Below, in pieces: positions 52,159 through 61,791 of a stretch of 64,000 nt of DNA (position 1 is the stretch's first letter; the number at the start of each line of letters is the position of its first letter). A program made the translations under genes and the position numbers. The DNA is from DATAUD01 sp036501665 (lineage in GTDB: Bacteria > Verrucomicrobiota > Verrucomicrobiia > Limisphaerales > Palsa-1400). The notes beneath the pieces were generated by a model that was not told the origin of the DNA, made no database searches, and worked only from the letters and a program-made list of their open reading frames with translations. The stretch covers positions 1 to 64,000 of the forward strand of contig DASXZW010000022.1 of the NCBI GenBank assembly GCA_036501665.1. Reading direction: 5' to 3'.

Positions 52159-54477
52159 ATGAAATATATGAGCACACTTGTGATTTCTTCTCGAAAATAT
52201 CTGCAATTCATTGAGCGAAGGACTCTTCGGCAAATCGCGGCCGCGATGAGTCTTATTATTGCTTCTGTTTTCTTTACAACGGATGCGCGCGGTCAAAATG
52301 AGTTTTACCAAACCAACCTTGTTTCGGATTTAGTTGGAATGGCGGAGAACCTGGACACGAACTTGGTAAATCCGTGGGGCATCGCAACGAGTTCGAGCAG
52401 CCCGTTTTGGATCAGTGACAACGGCACCGGTTTATCGACAGTGTATAACACTGCGGGCAAATTGGCTTTGACGGTAGCAATTCCGCCGCCTGCAGGGTCA
52501 TCCAACACCGCAGCGCCGAGCGGACAAGTCTTCAACACCACGACTAATTTTTGGGCGGGCACGAATGCGTCTAAATTTATATTTGATACCGAGGATGGAA
52601 CCATTTCCGCGTGGGCAAGCGGGGCGGCAGCCATCTTGCAAGTTGATAATTCCGCGTCCAATTCGGTTTACAAAGACCTCGCCCTGGCTTCCTTTTCCGG
52701 CAGCCCATATTTATACGCCGCGGATTTTCATAATGGCGTCATTGATGTCTTTGATAGCAATTGGCAACAACAGTCATGGCAGGGGGCTTTTGTTGACACG
52801 AACCTTCCCGCAGGTTTTGCGCCTTTCAGCATAAAACTCATTGAGGGAAATTTGTACGTGGCGTATGCGTTGCAAGACGACGAAGGGCATGACGATGTTG
52901 CCGGGCCGGGGAACGGTTACGTCGATGTTTTTGATACTGGCGGGAATCTTCTTCAACGTTTGATTTCCAAAGGAACCTTGAATTCGCCATGGGCCATTAT
53001 CAAGGCGCCATTGAGCTTTGGACCGTTTGGCGGCGATTTGCTGGTGGGCAATTTTGGCGATGGAAAGATCAACGTCTTTAACCCGGTCACCGGCGATTGG
53101 ATTGATGCACTGAACGACACGAACGGAGCGCCGATTGCCATCGCAGGTTTGTGGGGGTTGATTTATGGGAATGGCGGAAGCGGCGGGACAGCAGGCACTT
53201 TGTACTTTACGGCAGGGATTCCGGGCCCGGGAAATGTCGAAGACCACGGTTTGTTCGGAAGTTTCACGCCGGTATTTCCGACGTCAGTCAATGGACTTGT
53301 CTATCGCCAAACGAATCTGGTGTCCGATCTTGTCGGCGTGGCGGCGAACCTGGACACGAACCTTGTCAATCCGTGGGGCATTGCGATCAGTTCCAGCAGC
53401 CCTTTCTGGATTAGTGATAATGGAACCGGACTTTCGACCGTGTACAAAAGCACTGGCGCGCTGGCGCTGACGGTGACGATTCCGCCGCCGGCGGGGACAT
53501 CCAACACCGCAGCGCCGACCGGGCAGGTCTTCAACAACACGTCAAATTTTTTAGTGGCGACCAACGTTTCAAAGTTTATTTTTGACACCGAAGATGGAAC
53601 CATTTCAGCGTGGGCGAGCGGAGCGGCGGCGATTCTCGAAGTGGACAATTCAGCTTCAAATTCAGTTTACAAAGCTCTGGCGCTCGCTTCAAACGCCGGC
53701 AGCCCTTACCTTTATGCCGCCGATTTTCACAATAACCATGTTGATGTATTTGACGGCAACTGGCAGCAACAGAATTGGAGCGGGGCATTCGTGGACACCA
53801 ATCTGCCGGCGGGATTTGCGCCGTTCAGCATCAAGTACATTCAAGGCAATTTATTCATCGCCTACGCTTTGCAGGATGACGAGGCGCACGACGATGTTGC
53901 CGGGCCTGGCAATGGTTATGTGGACGTGTTTGATACCGCGGGAAATTTCATCAAGCGGCTTATTTCCAAAGGGGCATTGAATTCGCCGTGGGCAATGGTT
54001 TGGGCACCGGCGGGCTTTGGTGGATTCGGAGGCGATTTGCTTGTGGGCAATTTCGGCGATGGGTTGATCAATGCGTATAATCCCGCGGACGGAACGTGGC
54101 TGGGCACGATCTACACGACGGCGTCCACTCCGTTTCAGGAGCCGGGATTGTGGGACATGGTTTTTGGAAATGGCACGGCGGGAGGCAATGCGTTGACATT
54201 ATATTTTACAGCCGGAATAGCCGGGCCGGGCAACGTGGAGGACCATGGTTTGTTTGGCGCTTTGTCGCCAATTAACCCGTCGATTGTGTCGGTCGTCTCC
54301 GCGCCGCCGGAGATCACATTTACCTGGTCCGGGGACGCGGGTCCTTTTGAGGTGCAAATGGCGACTGACCTCGTAAATCCACAATGGACCACGGTGACGA
54401 CGACAACGAACTTGTCGGCGACAGTGACGAATTCTGGCGGGAACGCCTTCTTCCGATTGGTCAACGATGGGAATTGA
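52159..54477 (+). CDS. Secreted TIGR03118-type protein with two tandem domains
   Basis: A 772-aa protein with a signal peptide ending SVFFTTDARGQ. Two near-identical halves (about 50-365 and 385-715) each contain YQTNLVSDLVG, NPWGIA-SSSSPFWISDNGTG, FDTEDGTISAWASGAAAIL, LYAADFH, DDVAGPGNGYVDVFDT and DLLVGNFGDG. These match the TIGR03118 family of beta-propeller-like secreted proteins. A C-terminal 70-residue beta domain (VSAPPEITFTWSGDAGPFEVQ) ends it. Function is not known. The start at 52159 gives a normal signal peptide and a GGAAAGGGA site upstream. Confidence 0.83.
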   Translation: MKYMSTLVISSRKYLQFIERRTLRQIAAAMSLIIASVFFTTDARGQNEFYQTNLVSDLVGMAENLDTNLVNPWGIATSSSSPFWISDNGTGLSTVYNTAGKLALTVAIPPPAGSSNTAAPSGQVFNTTTNFWAGTNASKFIFDTEDGTISAWASGAAAILQVDNSASNSVYKDLALASFSGSPYLYAADFHNGVIDVFDSNWQQQSWQGAFVDTNLPAGFAPFSIKLIEGNLYVAYALQDDEGHDDVAGPGNGYVDVFDTGGNLLQRLISKGTLNSPWAIIKAPLSFGPFGGDLLVGNFGDGKINVFNPVTGDWIDALNDTNGAPIAIAGLWGLIYGNGGSGGTAGTLYFTAGIPGPGNVEDHGLFGSFTPVFPTSVNGLVYRQTNLVSDLVGVAANLDTNLVNPWGIAISSSSPFWISDNGTGLSTVYKSTGALALTVTIPPPAGTSNTAAPTGQVFNNTSNFLVATNVSKFIFDTEDGTISAWASGAAAILEVDNSASNSVYKALALASNAGSPYLYAADFHNNHVDVFDGNWQQQNWSGAFVDTNLPAGFAPFSIKYIQGNLFIAYALQDDEAHDDVAGPGNGYVDVFDTAGNFIKRLISKGALNSPWAMVWAPAGFGGFGGDLLVGNFGDGLINAYNPADGTWLGTIYTTASTPFQEPGLWDMVFGNGTAGGNALTLYFTAGIAGPGNVEDHGLFGALSPINPSIVSVVSAPPEITFTWSGDAGPFEVQMATDLVNPQWTTVTTTTNLSATVTNSGGNAFFRLVNDGN

Positions 54478-54484
54478 CCTCGAA

Positions 54485-55348
54485 TTATTGCGGGGTGGGG
54501 TTCGATATGGCTGGCGCGGCGCTCGCGCCAGCCACGTCGGAACTCAAGTGATGCGAAATTGTGCGATCAAGATAAGAGGCGAGCGAATTGATTTGCTCGA
54601 TGCTTAACGGGCCGCCTTCCGCCGCGCCGAATCCGGGCATCATGGTGTGTGGTTTGCCCAGCGTGATAATGACCTTCCAGTAGCCAAGGTCGGTCGGTTG
54701 CTTGAGCGCATGCAAATCGGGAACAACGCTGGCCCGATGCGGCGACTCGTGACAAATCCCGCAATCCGCCGCGTATAAATCTTCGCCAAAAGCTTCCTGG
54801 CCTTTATCGACATGGCACTTTGCGCAATCGCCTTGAAAAATCGCGCGTGAATCCGCGGTGGCCTTGAGCATCGCCGCCTTGCGGTCCGCGGCGGACAAGT
54901 TTCCGCTCAGCGCGGGCGCCATGGGTATATTGACTTTCAAATTGACAACACGCATTCCGATTGATGTGTAAAATGTCAGCGTTTTTGCGATCAACCCCAT
55001 CTTGCCCACGAGATTAATTTGCGCGTGAACATCGCCGCCACCGCCGGGCGGGACATGCCACGGAATCGTCGGCATGCTGGCGGTCGTGCAACCGCAGGAA
55101 GCTTTCACCTGGTCGATGACAATTTCGTTCGTGCCGGCGTTTTTCAACTTGAACACGAACGGCGCAACCAATTCTCCGGGCGCGGCGTTGTACTGTTTTG
55201 TTTCCGAATCGAAAACCAACTCAGGGCCGGCGGGGCTTTCTGAAATATCGATCGGCGCAGGCGCAGCAGGTTGTCCCGCTAGGGAACCGCCTTTCAGGCA
55301 CGAGAGAATCAAGCTTGTGCAAACAATTGTACGCTTCAACGCGAGCAT
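54485..55348 (-). CDS. DUF1573 domain fused to cytochrome c
   Basis: A 287-aa exported protein. After a signal peptide (LILSCLKGGSLA), residues 35-150 are a DUF1573 beta sandwich with NEIVIDQVKASCGCTTASM. The rest is cytochrome-like: GDCAKCHVDKGQ and ADCGICHESPHR are two CxxCH haem sites, followed by LGKPHTMMPGFGAAEGGPLSIEQINSLASYLDRTI, a typical cytochrome c ending. Its first part may bind a metal or redox partner. The fusion suggests an electron-transfer role in the periplasm. The gene stops 8 bp from the TIGR03118 gene end (convergent). Confidence 0.85.
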   Translation of the reverse strand: MLALKRTIVCTSLILSCLKGGSLAGQPAAPAPIDISESPAGPELVFDSETKQYNAAPGELVAPFVFKLKNAGTNEIVIDQVKASCGCTTASMPTIPWHVPPGGGGDVHAQINLVGKMGLIAKTLTFYTSIGMRVVNLKVNIPMAPALSGNLSAADRKAAMLKATADSRAIFQGDCAKCHVDKGQEAFGEDLYAADCGICHESPHRASVVPDLHALKQPTDLGYWKVIITLGKPHTMMPGFGAAEGGPLSIEQINSLASYLDRTISHHLSSDVAGASAAPAISNPTPQ

Positions 55349-55479
55349 CGTCGTTCAAGATTACTTCAATTTTATCTCGTTTAAAGTTCGATTTGGGGAA
55401 TTTTCTGTATTGCGCTTTGCCTTGTTGCGTGGCTTGTTAGCGCGTAATTTTGCGCCTGACCGACGGGCGCTCACAGAAT

Positions 55480-57687
55480 ATGAGCAAAACTGCGTTAACG
55501 CCTGAAGAACTGACCAAGATCATCGCCGACCTCAACCGCCTCGCCCGCAACATTTGGTGGACATGGAACCAGGGCGCGCAGGAAATTTTCCAGGAACTGT
55601 CGCCCCGCTGCTGGCAGAATCTTTATCACAACGCCGCCGCCGTTCTGCGCGAAGTTTCTGATTATGAATTGCGCGTTCGTCTGCGCGACCCTGATTTCGC
55701 CGGGCGCGTTGAGCAGGTGCTGCATGACTTCGACGCCTACATGAACGACCAGGAAACCTGGGGACGCCAGAACGCGCCTGAGCTGACCCACAATCCTGTC
55801 GCCTATTTTTCCGCTGAGTTCGGCTTTCATGAAACCTTACCAATTGCCGCGGGCGGCCTGGGAATTCTGGCAGGCGACCATAGCAAGTCCGCGAGCGATC
55901 TGGGCATCGGCTTCGTCGGTATTAGTCTGTTTTATCGCGAAGGTTATTTCGGTCAGCAAATCAACCAGGACAATTGGCAGACGGAATATTACACGCTTCT
56001 CAATCCGGCCAATCTGCCGATGGAACCGGTGCTCGACGCGAAAGGCCAGCCGGTCGTTTGCGTTGTGGAAATCGAGCTGAGCGATGTTTATTTTCAGGCA
56101 TGGCGAGTCAACGTCGGGCGCAATCCTGTTTATTTGTTGGACGCAAATCGCCCTGAAAATGCCCAGCACCACCGCGATTTGACGCGGCGCGTTTATGGCG
56201 GCGATAACACCATGCGCATCATGCAGGAAATACTGCTGGGCGTTGGCGGTGTCCGATTGCTTCGCGCTTTGGGTGTCCAACCCTCCGTTTTTCACATGAA
56301 CGAAGGGCACGCGGCCTTCTTGACGCTGGAATTGATTCGGGAAAAACTGGCGGCAGGACAAACATTTGCCAACGCCCTGGACAAGACTCGTGAGCAGTGC
56401 ATTTTTACCACGCACACGCCCGTCGAGGCAGGCCACGACCGGTTCAATCGCGATCTTGTCAGTTTCGCCCAGCGGAAAATGATGGGACAACTGAAGATTT
56501 CTCTTGATACTTTGATGGGGCTGGGCCGTGTCAATCCAAAAGACGAAACCGAGCCATTCTGCATGACGGTCCTTGCGCTCAAAGCCTCCCGCGCGGCCAA
56601 CGGCGTAAGTGAACTTCACGGCCAGGTTAGCCGGCAAATGTGGCACTCGTTGTGGCCCGACAAGCCGGTGGACCAGGTTCCCATTGGTTACATTACCAAC
56701 GGCATTCATCTGACTGGCTGGATGAAAGGCCCGGTGAGGCGCTTTTGGCAACGAAAGTTGCCTGCTTCTGCTGCGACGCCTGAAACAACATCCGGGGACA
56801 CAACGGCATTTTGGAAACGGGGGGGCAACGCCAGCCTGGAGAAGGAACTCAACTCGACGGAGTTCTGGAAAAAGATGGCCGACCCGGAATTCATTTCGGA
56901 CGAGGAGCTTTGGGCGTTGCGATATAAATTGCGCCGGGAACTTTTGGAATTTGCCCGACGGCGGCTCGGACACAATTTTTCGCAATCGGACTTTATCGCG
57001 TTCGATCAGTTGCTGAATGCGGACGCGCTGACCATCGGATTTGCGCGACGCTTTGCCACTTACAAACGCGCCCCGCTTATTTTTGATCGTTTCGATGACG
57101 TGGTGAAATTGATCAATGACCGGCGTCATCCGATTCAATTTATTTTTGCGGGCAAGGCGCATCCGCGTGATGACGATGGCAAGCGTTACATTCAGCGCAT
57201 TATTCACCTGAGCAAGTTCAGTGAATTGAAGGGCCGGTTGGTTTTCCTCGAAAACTATGATGTCCACGTCGCGCGGCAAATGGTTTCCGGCTGCGATGTC
57301 TGGCTCAACAATCCGCGACGCCCGCTCGAGGCGTCCGGCACCAGCGGCCAGAAGGCGGGATGCCACGGCTGCCTGAATATGAGCATCATGGACGGCTGGT
57401 GGCGCGAAGGCTATGACGGCACGAACGGTTTCGCCATCGGACCGGACAGCCATCCGGCTTCGGTGGAGGAACAGGATCGTGTTGACAGCGCCAACCTTTA
57501 TAAGGTCCTGACGGAAGAGGTCATCCCAACCTTCTATAACCGGGACGACCGGGGGATACCGCGTCAGTGGTTGCAAATCATACGCCGAGCGATGGTGACA
57601 CTGGTGCCGAAATACAACACCTGGCGCATGGTGCAGGAGTATACACAAAAATATTATCTGCCAACGGCGGCAGCGGGGAAAAAATAA
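55480..57687 (+). CDS. glgP: Alpha-glucan phosphorylase (GT35)
   Basis: A 735-aa enzyme that releases glucose-1-phosphate from glycogen or maltodextrin. It belongs to the alpha-glucan phosphorylase group (TIGR02094 type): NIWWTWNQGAQEIFQEL, PVAYFSAEFGFHETLPIAAGGLGILAGDHSKSASDLG, FHMNEGHAAFLTLE, TIGFARRFATYKRAPLIF and EASGTSGQKAGCHGCLNMSIMDGWWREGYDGTNGFAIG, which includes the PLP region. The ATG at 55480 gives the normal N-terminus. A strong hairpin terminator follows at 57746. glgB is 34 kb away. Confidence 0.95.
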   Translation: MSKTALTPEELTKIIADLNRLARNIWWTWNQGAQEIFQELSPRCWQNLYHNAAAVLREVSDYELRVRLRDPDFAGRVEQVLHDFDAYMNDQETWGRQNAPELTHNPVAYFSAEFGFHETLPIAAGGLGILAGDHSKSASDLGIGFVGISLFYREGYFGQQINQDNWQTEYYTLLNPANLPMEPVLDAKGQPVVCVVEIELSDVYFQAWRVNVGRNPVYLLDANRPENAQHHRDLTRRVYGGDNTMRIMQEILLGVGGVRLLRALGVQPSVFHMNEGHAAFLTLELIREKLAAGQTFANALDKTREQCIFTTHTPVEAGHDRFNRDLVSFAQRKMMGQLKISLDTLMGLGRVNPKDETEPFCMTVLALKASRAANGVSELHGQVSRQMWHSLWPDKPVDQVPIGYITNGIHLTGWMKGPVRRFWQRKLPASAATPETTSGDTTAFWKRGGNASLEKELNSTEFWKKMADPEFISDEELWALRYKLRRELLEFARRRLGHNFSQSDFIAFDQLLNADALTIGFARRFATYKRAPLIFDRFDDVVKLINDRRHPIQFIFAGKAHPRDDDGKRYIQRIIHLSKFSELKGRLVFLENYDVHVARQMVSGCDVWLNNPRRPLEASGTSGQKAGCHGCLNMSIMDGWWREGYDGTNGFAIGPDSHPASVEEQDRVDSANLYKVLTEEVIPTFYNRDDRGIPRQWLQIIRRAMVTLVPKYNTWRMVQEYTQKYYLPTAAAGKK

Positions 57688-57745
57688 AAGGTTTAGTCGG
57701 GTGCGCTGAATAGAGCCATGGGTTGAGTTCTTGAACGATAGCCCG

Positions 57746-57788
57746 ATGCCCCATATGATAATGCATACTCACATGGGGCATTTTATTT
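57746..57788 (+). terminator. Intrinsic terminator after glgP
   Basis: ATGCCCCAT (57746-57754) pairs perfectly with ATGGGGCAT (57773-57781), followed by a T-rich tract. It lies 58 bp past the glgP stop. It ends only 6 bp before the GH2-like start at 57795, so it may also affect that gene's translation. Confidence 0.7.
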
Positions 57789-57794
57789 CCATTT

Positions 57795-60700
57795 ATGGCG
57801 CGCTCCTTTCTTAAAGTTAGTCTCGCCATTTATTTGATCGTTTGTTTGACGTTGGCTTGGTCGAGCTGCTTGTTACCTACGCAAGCTCATGCTGAGGCTG
57901 CCTTACCGCCGGACGTCAAAGCTGTTTGGGATTTGTCGAAGGAATATCGCGAAACGACGCCGACTCGCGAGCGGCAGTGCGTCAACGGGTTTTGGCGTTG
58001 GCAACCTGCTGCGGACAACGCAGTGGCTCCGCCCACCACTGGCTGGGGTTATTACAAAGTGCCCGCCTGCTGGCCGGGCGCGCAGGATTACATGCAGAGC
58101 GACTATCAGACGCTTTATCCCGATGCGAGTTGGAAGGACATTAAGCTTAGGGACGTTCAGAGCGCGTGGTACGAACGCTCCATTACGATTCCAGAAAACT
58201 GGGCCGGCAGGCGAATTGCGCTGGATGTGGAATATTTGAACTCTTACGCGAAAGTATTTATTGACGGCAAGAGCGTCGGAGAAATCCGTTTTCCGGCTGG
58301 CGAGGTCGATCTTTCTTCGTTTGTTCATCCGGGCGCGACGCATGTCTTAAGTCTTCTGGTGATCGCAATGCCACTTCACGCTGTCATGGAGTCTTACAAT
58401 GACACGAATGCTGCCAGGAAGAAGAAGGGGAGCGTCCAACGCAGCGGATTGTGCGGCGATGTTTGGTTAGTCAGTGAACCGGCAAAAGCGCGACTGGGCG
58501 ATGTTCGGATCGACACTTCGTTCCGCAAAGGCGAAATAACTTTCAATGCCGCGCTGAAGGGGTTGCTAGCGGGCGAGAAATATAAACTGAGGGGGCGCAT
58601 TACAGATCACGGAAGTCCTGTGGCTGAATTTGCCGGACCTGCATTTTCGGCGAGCGATGTGAAGGAGCACCGCGCGAGTTTCACGGTTTTGTGGAAGCCA
58701 ACGAAATTATGGGACATTACGACGCCGGAAAATCAATTTGACGCGGAAGTGACGCTTCTGGATGCGGACGGGGTTGTGATGGATGTTGCATCGCCAGTGC
58801 GGTTCGGTTTTCGGGAGCTTTGGATCGAGGGCCGCGATTTTTATTTGAATGGGACTCGGTTGTATTTGTCGTTGGTGCCGTTGGATAATGCGGAGGTCGG
58901 AGCGGCTTTAGCGACTTACGACGCAGCGCGGGAGAGTTTTCTGCGACTTAAGAGTTTTGGGATCAATTTCGTTTATACGCATAATTATGGCTGTGAGCCG
59001 GGATCGCATCTGAGTTTCGACGAAATCCTGCGCGCGGCGGACGATACCGGAATGCTCGTCGCGCTCTCGCAGCCGCATTTTAGTCAATACGAATGGCAAA
59101 CGCCGGATGCCGATCAAACAAACGGTTACGCGGGCCATGCGGCGTTTTACGTTCATGTCGCGGCCAGCCATCCGTCGGTGGTTTGTTATTCGATGAGCCA
59201 CAATGCCACCGGTTATAACGAGGCGGAAAATCCCGCGATGATCGACGGTTTGAGCAATCCACGCGATCAATGGTCGGAGCGCAATGTCAAGCGCGCGTTG
59301 CGCTGCGAGGCGATTGTCAATCATTTGGATCCGTCCCGAATCGTTTATCACCATGAATCGGGAAACCTGAGCGCGATGTACACGCTAAACTTTTATCTGA
59401 ATTTCGTTCCGAGCCAGGAGTTGGACGACTGGTTCGAGCATTGGTCAACGGCAGGAGTGAAGCCACTGGTGCTCGTTGAATATGGCGTGCCGTTTGGGTG
59501 GGACTGGACGATGTATCGCGGCTGGTACAACGGACAGCGAGAATTCGGCGGGGCGGCTGTGCCGTGGGAATATTGTCTCGCGGAGTGGAATGCGCAATTT
59601 ATTGGCGACGCAGCCTATAAAATCAGCGACCGCGAGAAAACCAACCTGCGGTGGGAAGCGGAGCAGTTTCGCAAAGGGCGGCTGTGGAATCATTGGGAAT
59701 ATCCATATCCTGTAGGCGACTCGCGACTCGATGAAATGCAGCCCGTTCAAGCCGCCTACACGACTGATAATTGGCGGGCGTTCCGAACCTGGGGCCTTTC
59801 CGCGAATTCGCCGTGGGAGCATGATCGCTTTTGGAAATTGCGCGACGGGTTTCAACATCAGCGCCAGAATTTGCATGTTGACTGGGACAATCTTCAACGG
59901 CCCGGGTTCAGCCCCGATTTTATTGACAAAACATTCGAGCGTTTTGATCTCGCTTACGAGCGGTCGGATTGGGTTGCGACGCCGACGGCGCAATCGCTGA
60001 TGCGCAACAATATGCCGTTGCTGGGCTGGATCGGCGGCAAACCGGAACATTTCACGACGAAAGATCATACCTTCAAATCCGGCGAAAAATTTCAGAAACA
60101 ATTGATAGTAATCAACAACTCGCGCGAGACAGTGACTTGCGATGCTTCGTGGTCATGCGATTTGGGGTCAACGGCAAGCAGAAGCCAGCAATTTGTCATA
60201 AGAACGGGGGACCAGGTTCGTTCGTCGATGCAGATCGAAGTGCCTGCGAATGTTGCGCCAGGAGATTATCATGTTAACGCTAAATTCATGTTCAGCACTG
60301 GCGAAATGCAGACGGACTCATTCACGTTTCAGGTTCTGCCGAGTGTTTCGCCACAGCCGCTGACATCAAAAATCGCGCTGTTTGATCCGCCCGGCCAAAC
60401 GGCGAAGTTATTGACAGAACTCGGTGTGCCGAGCCAAGCGGTTGATTCGACGGCGGACCTTTCAAAATTCGATATTTTGCTCATTGGCAAGGGCGCTTTG
60501 ACAGTGGACGGCGCTGCGCCTGATCTCAGGCGCGTGCGAGACGGATTGAAGGTTGTTGTTTTCGAGCAAACTGGCGACGTCCTCGAAAAACGACTTGGAT
60601 TCCGGGTTGAGGAATACGGAATGCGCCAAGTTTGGCCGCGAGCGCCCGACAGCCCGCTGTTGACTGGATTGACGAGCGAAAATCTGCGCGATTGGCGAGG

Positions 60701-61760
60701 TTCCTCGACCATTCTGCCACCGACTTTGTCCTACAAGTTGAGCCAGCGCTATAACGGCGTTCCATCAGTGATTTGGTGCGGATTGGAAATGCCGCGTTTA
60801 TGGCGATGCGGGAACTGGGGAAATGTCGCGTCGGTGATGATCGAGAAACCGTCGCGAGGGGATTTTCTGCCAATTGTTGACTGTGGCTACGCGCTGCAGT
60901 ACAGCCCGCTTTTGGAATACCATGAGGGGCGCGGGATGGTTCTCTTTTGTCAGATGGACGTTACGGGAAGGACTGAAGACGAACCGGCTGCCAAAACGCT
61001 GGCGCGCAATATTCTTCGCTACGTCGATGCGTGGAAGCCGTCACCGCGCCGGAACGCAGTTTACGCGGGGGACGCAGACGGGCGGAAATGGTTGGCGGCT
61101 TGCGGCATTGATGCCAAGCCGCTCAAAGACCTTCAGCCAGCAAAGGATCAAGTGCTCGTGATTGGATCTGGCGCAAGCCGGGAGATTGTCGAGCAATCCC
61201 AAACTGTACGCGAATGGGCAAAAGCAGGAGGCCGGGTTTTGGCGCTGGGTTTGGATCAAGCGGAGGCTGATGCTATTTTGCCGAACAAAGTGACGATGGA
61301 ATCGGTTGAGCACATTGCCGCATTCTTCCCTCCGTTTCACGCGGATTCGCTTTTGGCCGGGGTTTCGCCCGCGGACATCCACAACCGCGATCCACGCAAA
61401 ATGCCGTTAGTAGCAGGAGGCGCTAGTATTTACGGCGATGGAGTTCTTGCGACCGAGGGCAACGTCGTGTTTTGCCAGCTTCCACCATATGAAGTGAGCA
61501 AGACATTCGGAGCATTGAGGCAGGAAGGCGCTGCTCACCGACCCGAGATGTTCAACCAGCGCCGCACGTTTGAGCGTTCTTCCTTCGCGGTCAGCCGCAT
61601 TTTAGGGAACCTCGGTGTATCCGGTTCCACTCCGCTCCTGGAACGAGTTAGCAATCCCGTCAAGCCGGCCCAGGGCGTGACCGGCGGGCGATGGCTCGAC
61701 GGCTTTTACCTGACCCAGCCGACTGAGTGGGACGATCCGTATCGCTTCTTCGGTTGGTAA
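57795..61760 (+). CDS. Very large secreted GH2-like glycosidase
   Basis: A 1321-aa protein with a signal peptide (VSLAIYLIVCLTLAWSSCL). The N-terminal jelly-roll (about 100-220, SAWYERSITIPENWAGRRIALDVEYL ... FIDGKSVGEI) and an Ig-like domain (about 230-345) resemble GH2 sugar-binding parts. A TIM barrel follows (about 350-620) with HNATGYNEAEN as a candidate acid/base Glu and LVLVEYGVPFGWDW as a candidate nucleophile. Residues about 755-850 are Ig-like and 855-1110 look like a ThuA/GATase1-like domain. The exact family is not certain. No clear ribosome-binding site is seen; a terminator hairpin abuts the start. Confidence 0.75.
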   Translation: MARSFLKVSLAIYLIVCLTLAWSSCLLPTQAHAEAALPPDVKAVWDLSKEYRETTPTRERQCVNGFWRWQPAADNAVAPPTTGWGYYKVPACWPGAQDYMQSDYQTLYPDASWKDIKLRDVQSAWYERSITIPENWAGRRIALDVEYLNSYAKVFIDGKSVGEIRFPAGEVDLSSFVHPGATHVLSLLVIAMPLHAVMESYNDTNAARKKKGSVQRSGLCGDVWLVSEPAKARLGDVRIDTSFRKGEITFNAALKGLLAGEKYKLRGRITDHGSPVAEFAGPAFSASDVKEHRASFTVLWKPTKLWDITTPENQFDAEVTLLDADGVVMDVASPVRFGFRELWIEGRDFYLNGTRLYLSLVPLDNAEVGAALATYDAARESFLRLKSFGINFVYTHNYGCEPGSHLSFDEILRAADDTGMLVALSQPHFSQYEWQTPDADQTNGYAGHAAFYVHVAASHPSVVCYSMSHNATGYNEAENPAMIDGLSNPRDQWSERNVKRALRCEAIVNHLDPSRIVYHHESGNLSAMYTLNFYLNFVPSQELDDWFEHWSTAGVKPLVLVEYGVPFGWDWTMYRGWYNGQREFGGAAVPWEYCLAEWNAQFIGDAAYKISDREKTNLRWEAEQFRKGRLWNHWEYPYPVGDSRLDEMQPVQAAYTTDNWRAFRTWGLSANSPWEHDRFWKLRDGFQHQRQNLHVDWDNLQRPGFSPDFIDKTFERFDLAYERSDWVATPTAQSLMRNNMPLLGWIGGKPEHFTTKDHTFKSGEKFQKQLIVINNSRETVTCDASWSCDLGSTASRSQQFVIRTGDQVRSSMQIEVPANVAPGDYHVNAKFMFSTGEMQTDSFTFQVLPSVSPQPLTSKIALFDPPGQTAKLLTELGVPSQAVDSTADLSKFDILLIGKGALTVDGAAPDLRRVRDGLKVVVFEQTGDVLEKRLGFRVEEYGMRQVWPRAPDSPLLTGLTSENLRDWRGSSTILPPTLSYKLSQRYNGVPSVIWCGLEMPRLWRCGNWGNVASVMIEKPSRGDFLPIVDCGYALQYSPLLEYHEGRGMVLFCQMDVTGRTEDEPAAKTLARNILRYVDAWKPSPRRNAVYAGDADGRKWLAACGIDAKPLKDLQPAKDQVLVIGSGASREIVEQSQTVREWAKAGGRVLALGLDQAEADAILPNKVTMESVEHIAAFFPPFHADSLLAGVSPADIHNRDPRKMPLVAGGASIYGDGVLATEGNVVFCQLPPYEVSKTFGALRQEGAAHRPEMFNQRRTFERSSFAVSRILGNLGVSGSTPLLERVSNPVKPAQGVTGGRWLDGFYLTQPTEWDDPYRFFGW

Positions 61761-61791
61761 GGGGCGCGCGCCTCGTCGCCATCGCGGCGAA

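Noticed and set aside
55837..57648. 603-aa minus-strand frame opposite glgP
   Set aside because: Antisense shadow of the phosphorylase in a high-GC frame; no recognisable motif.
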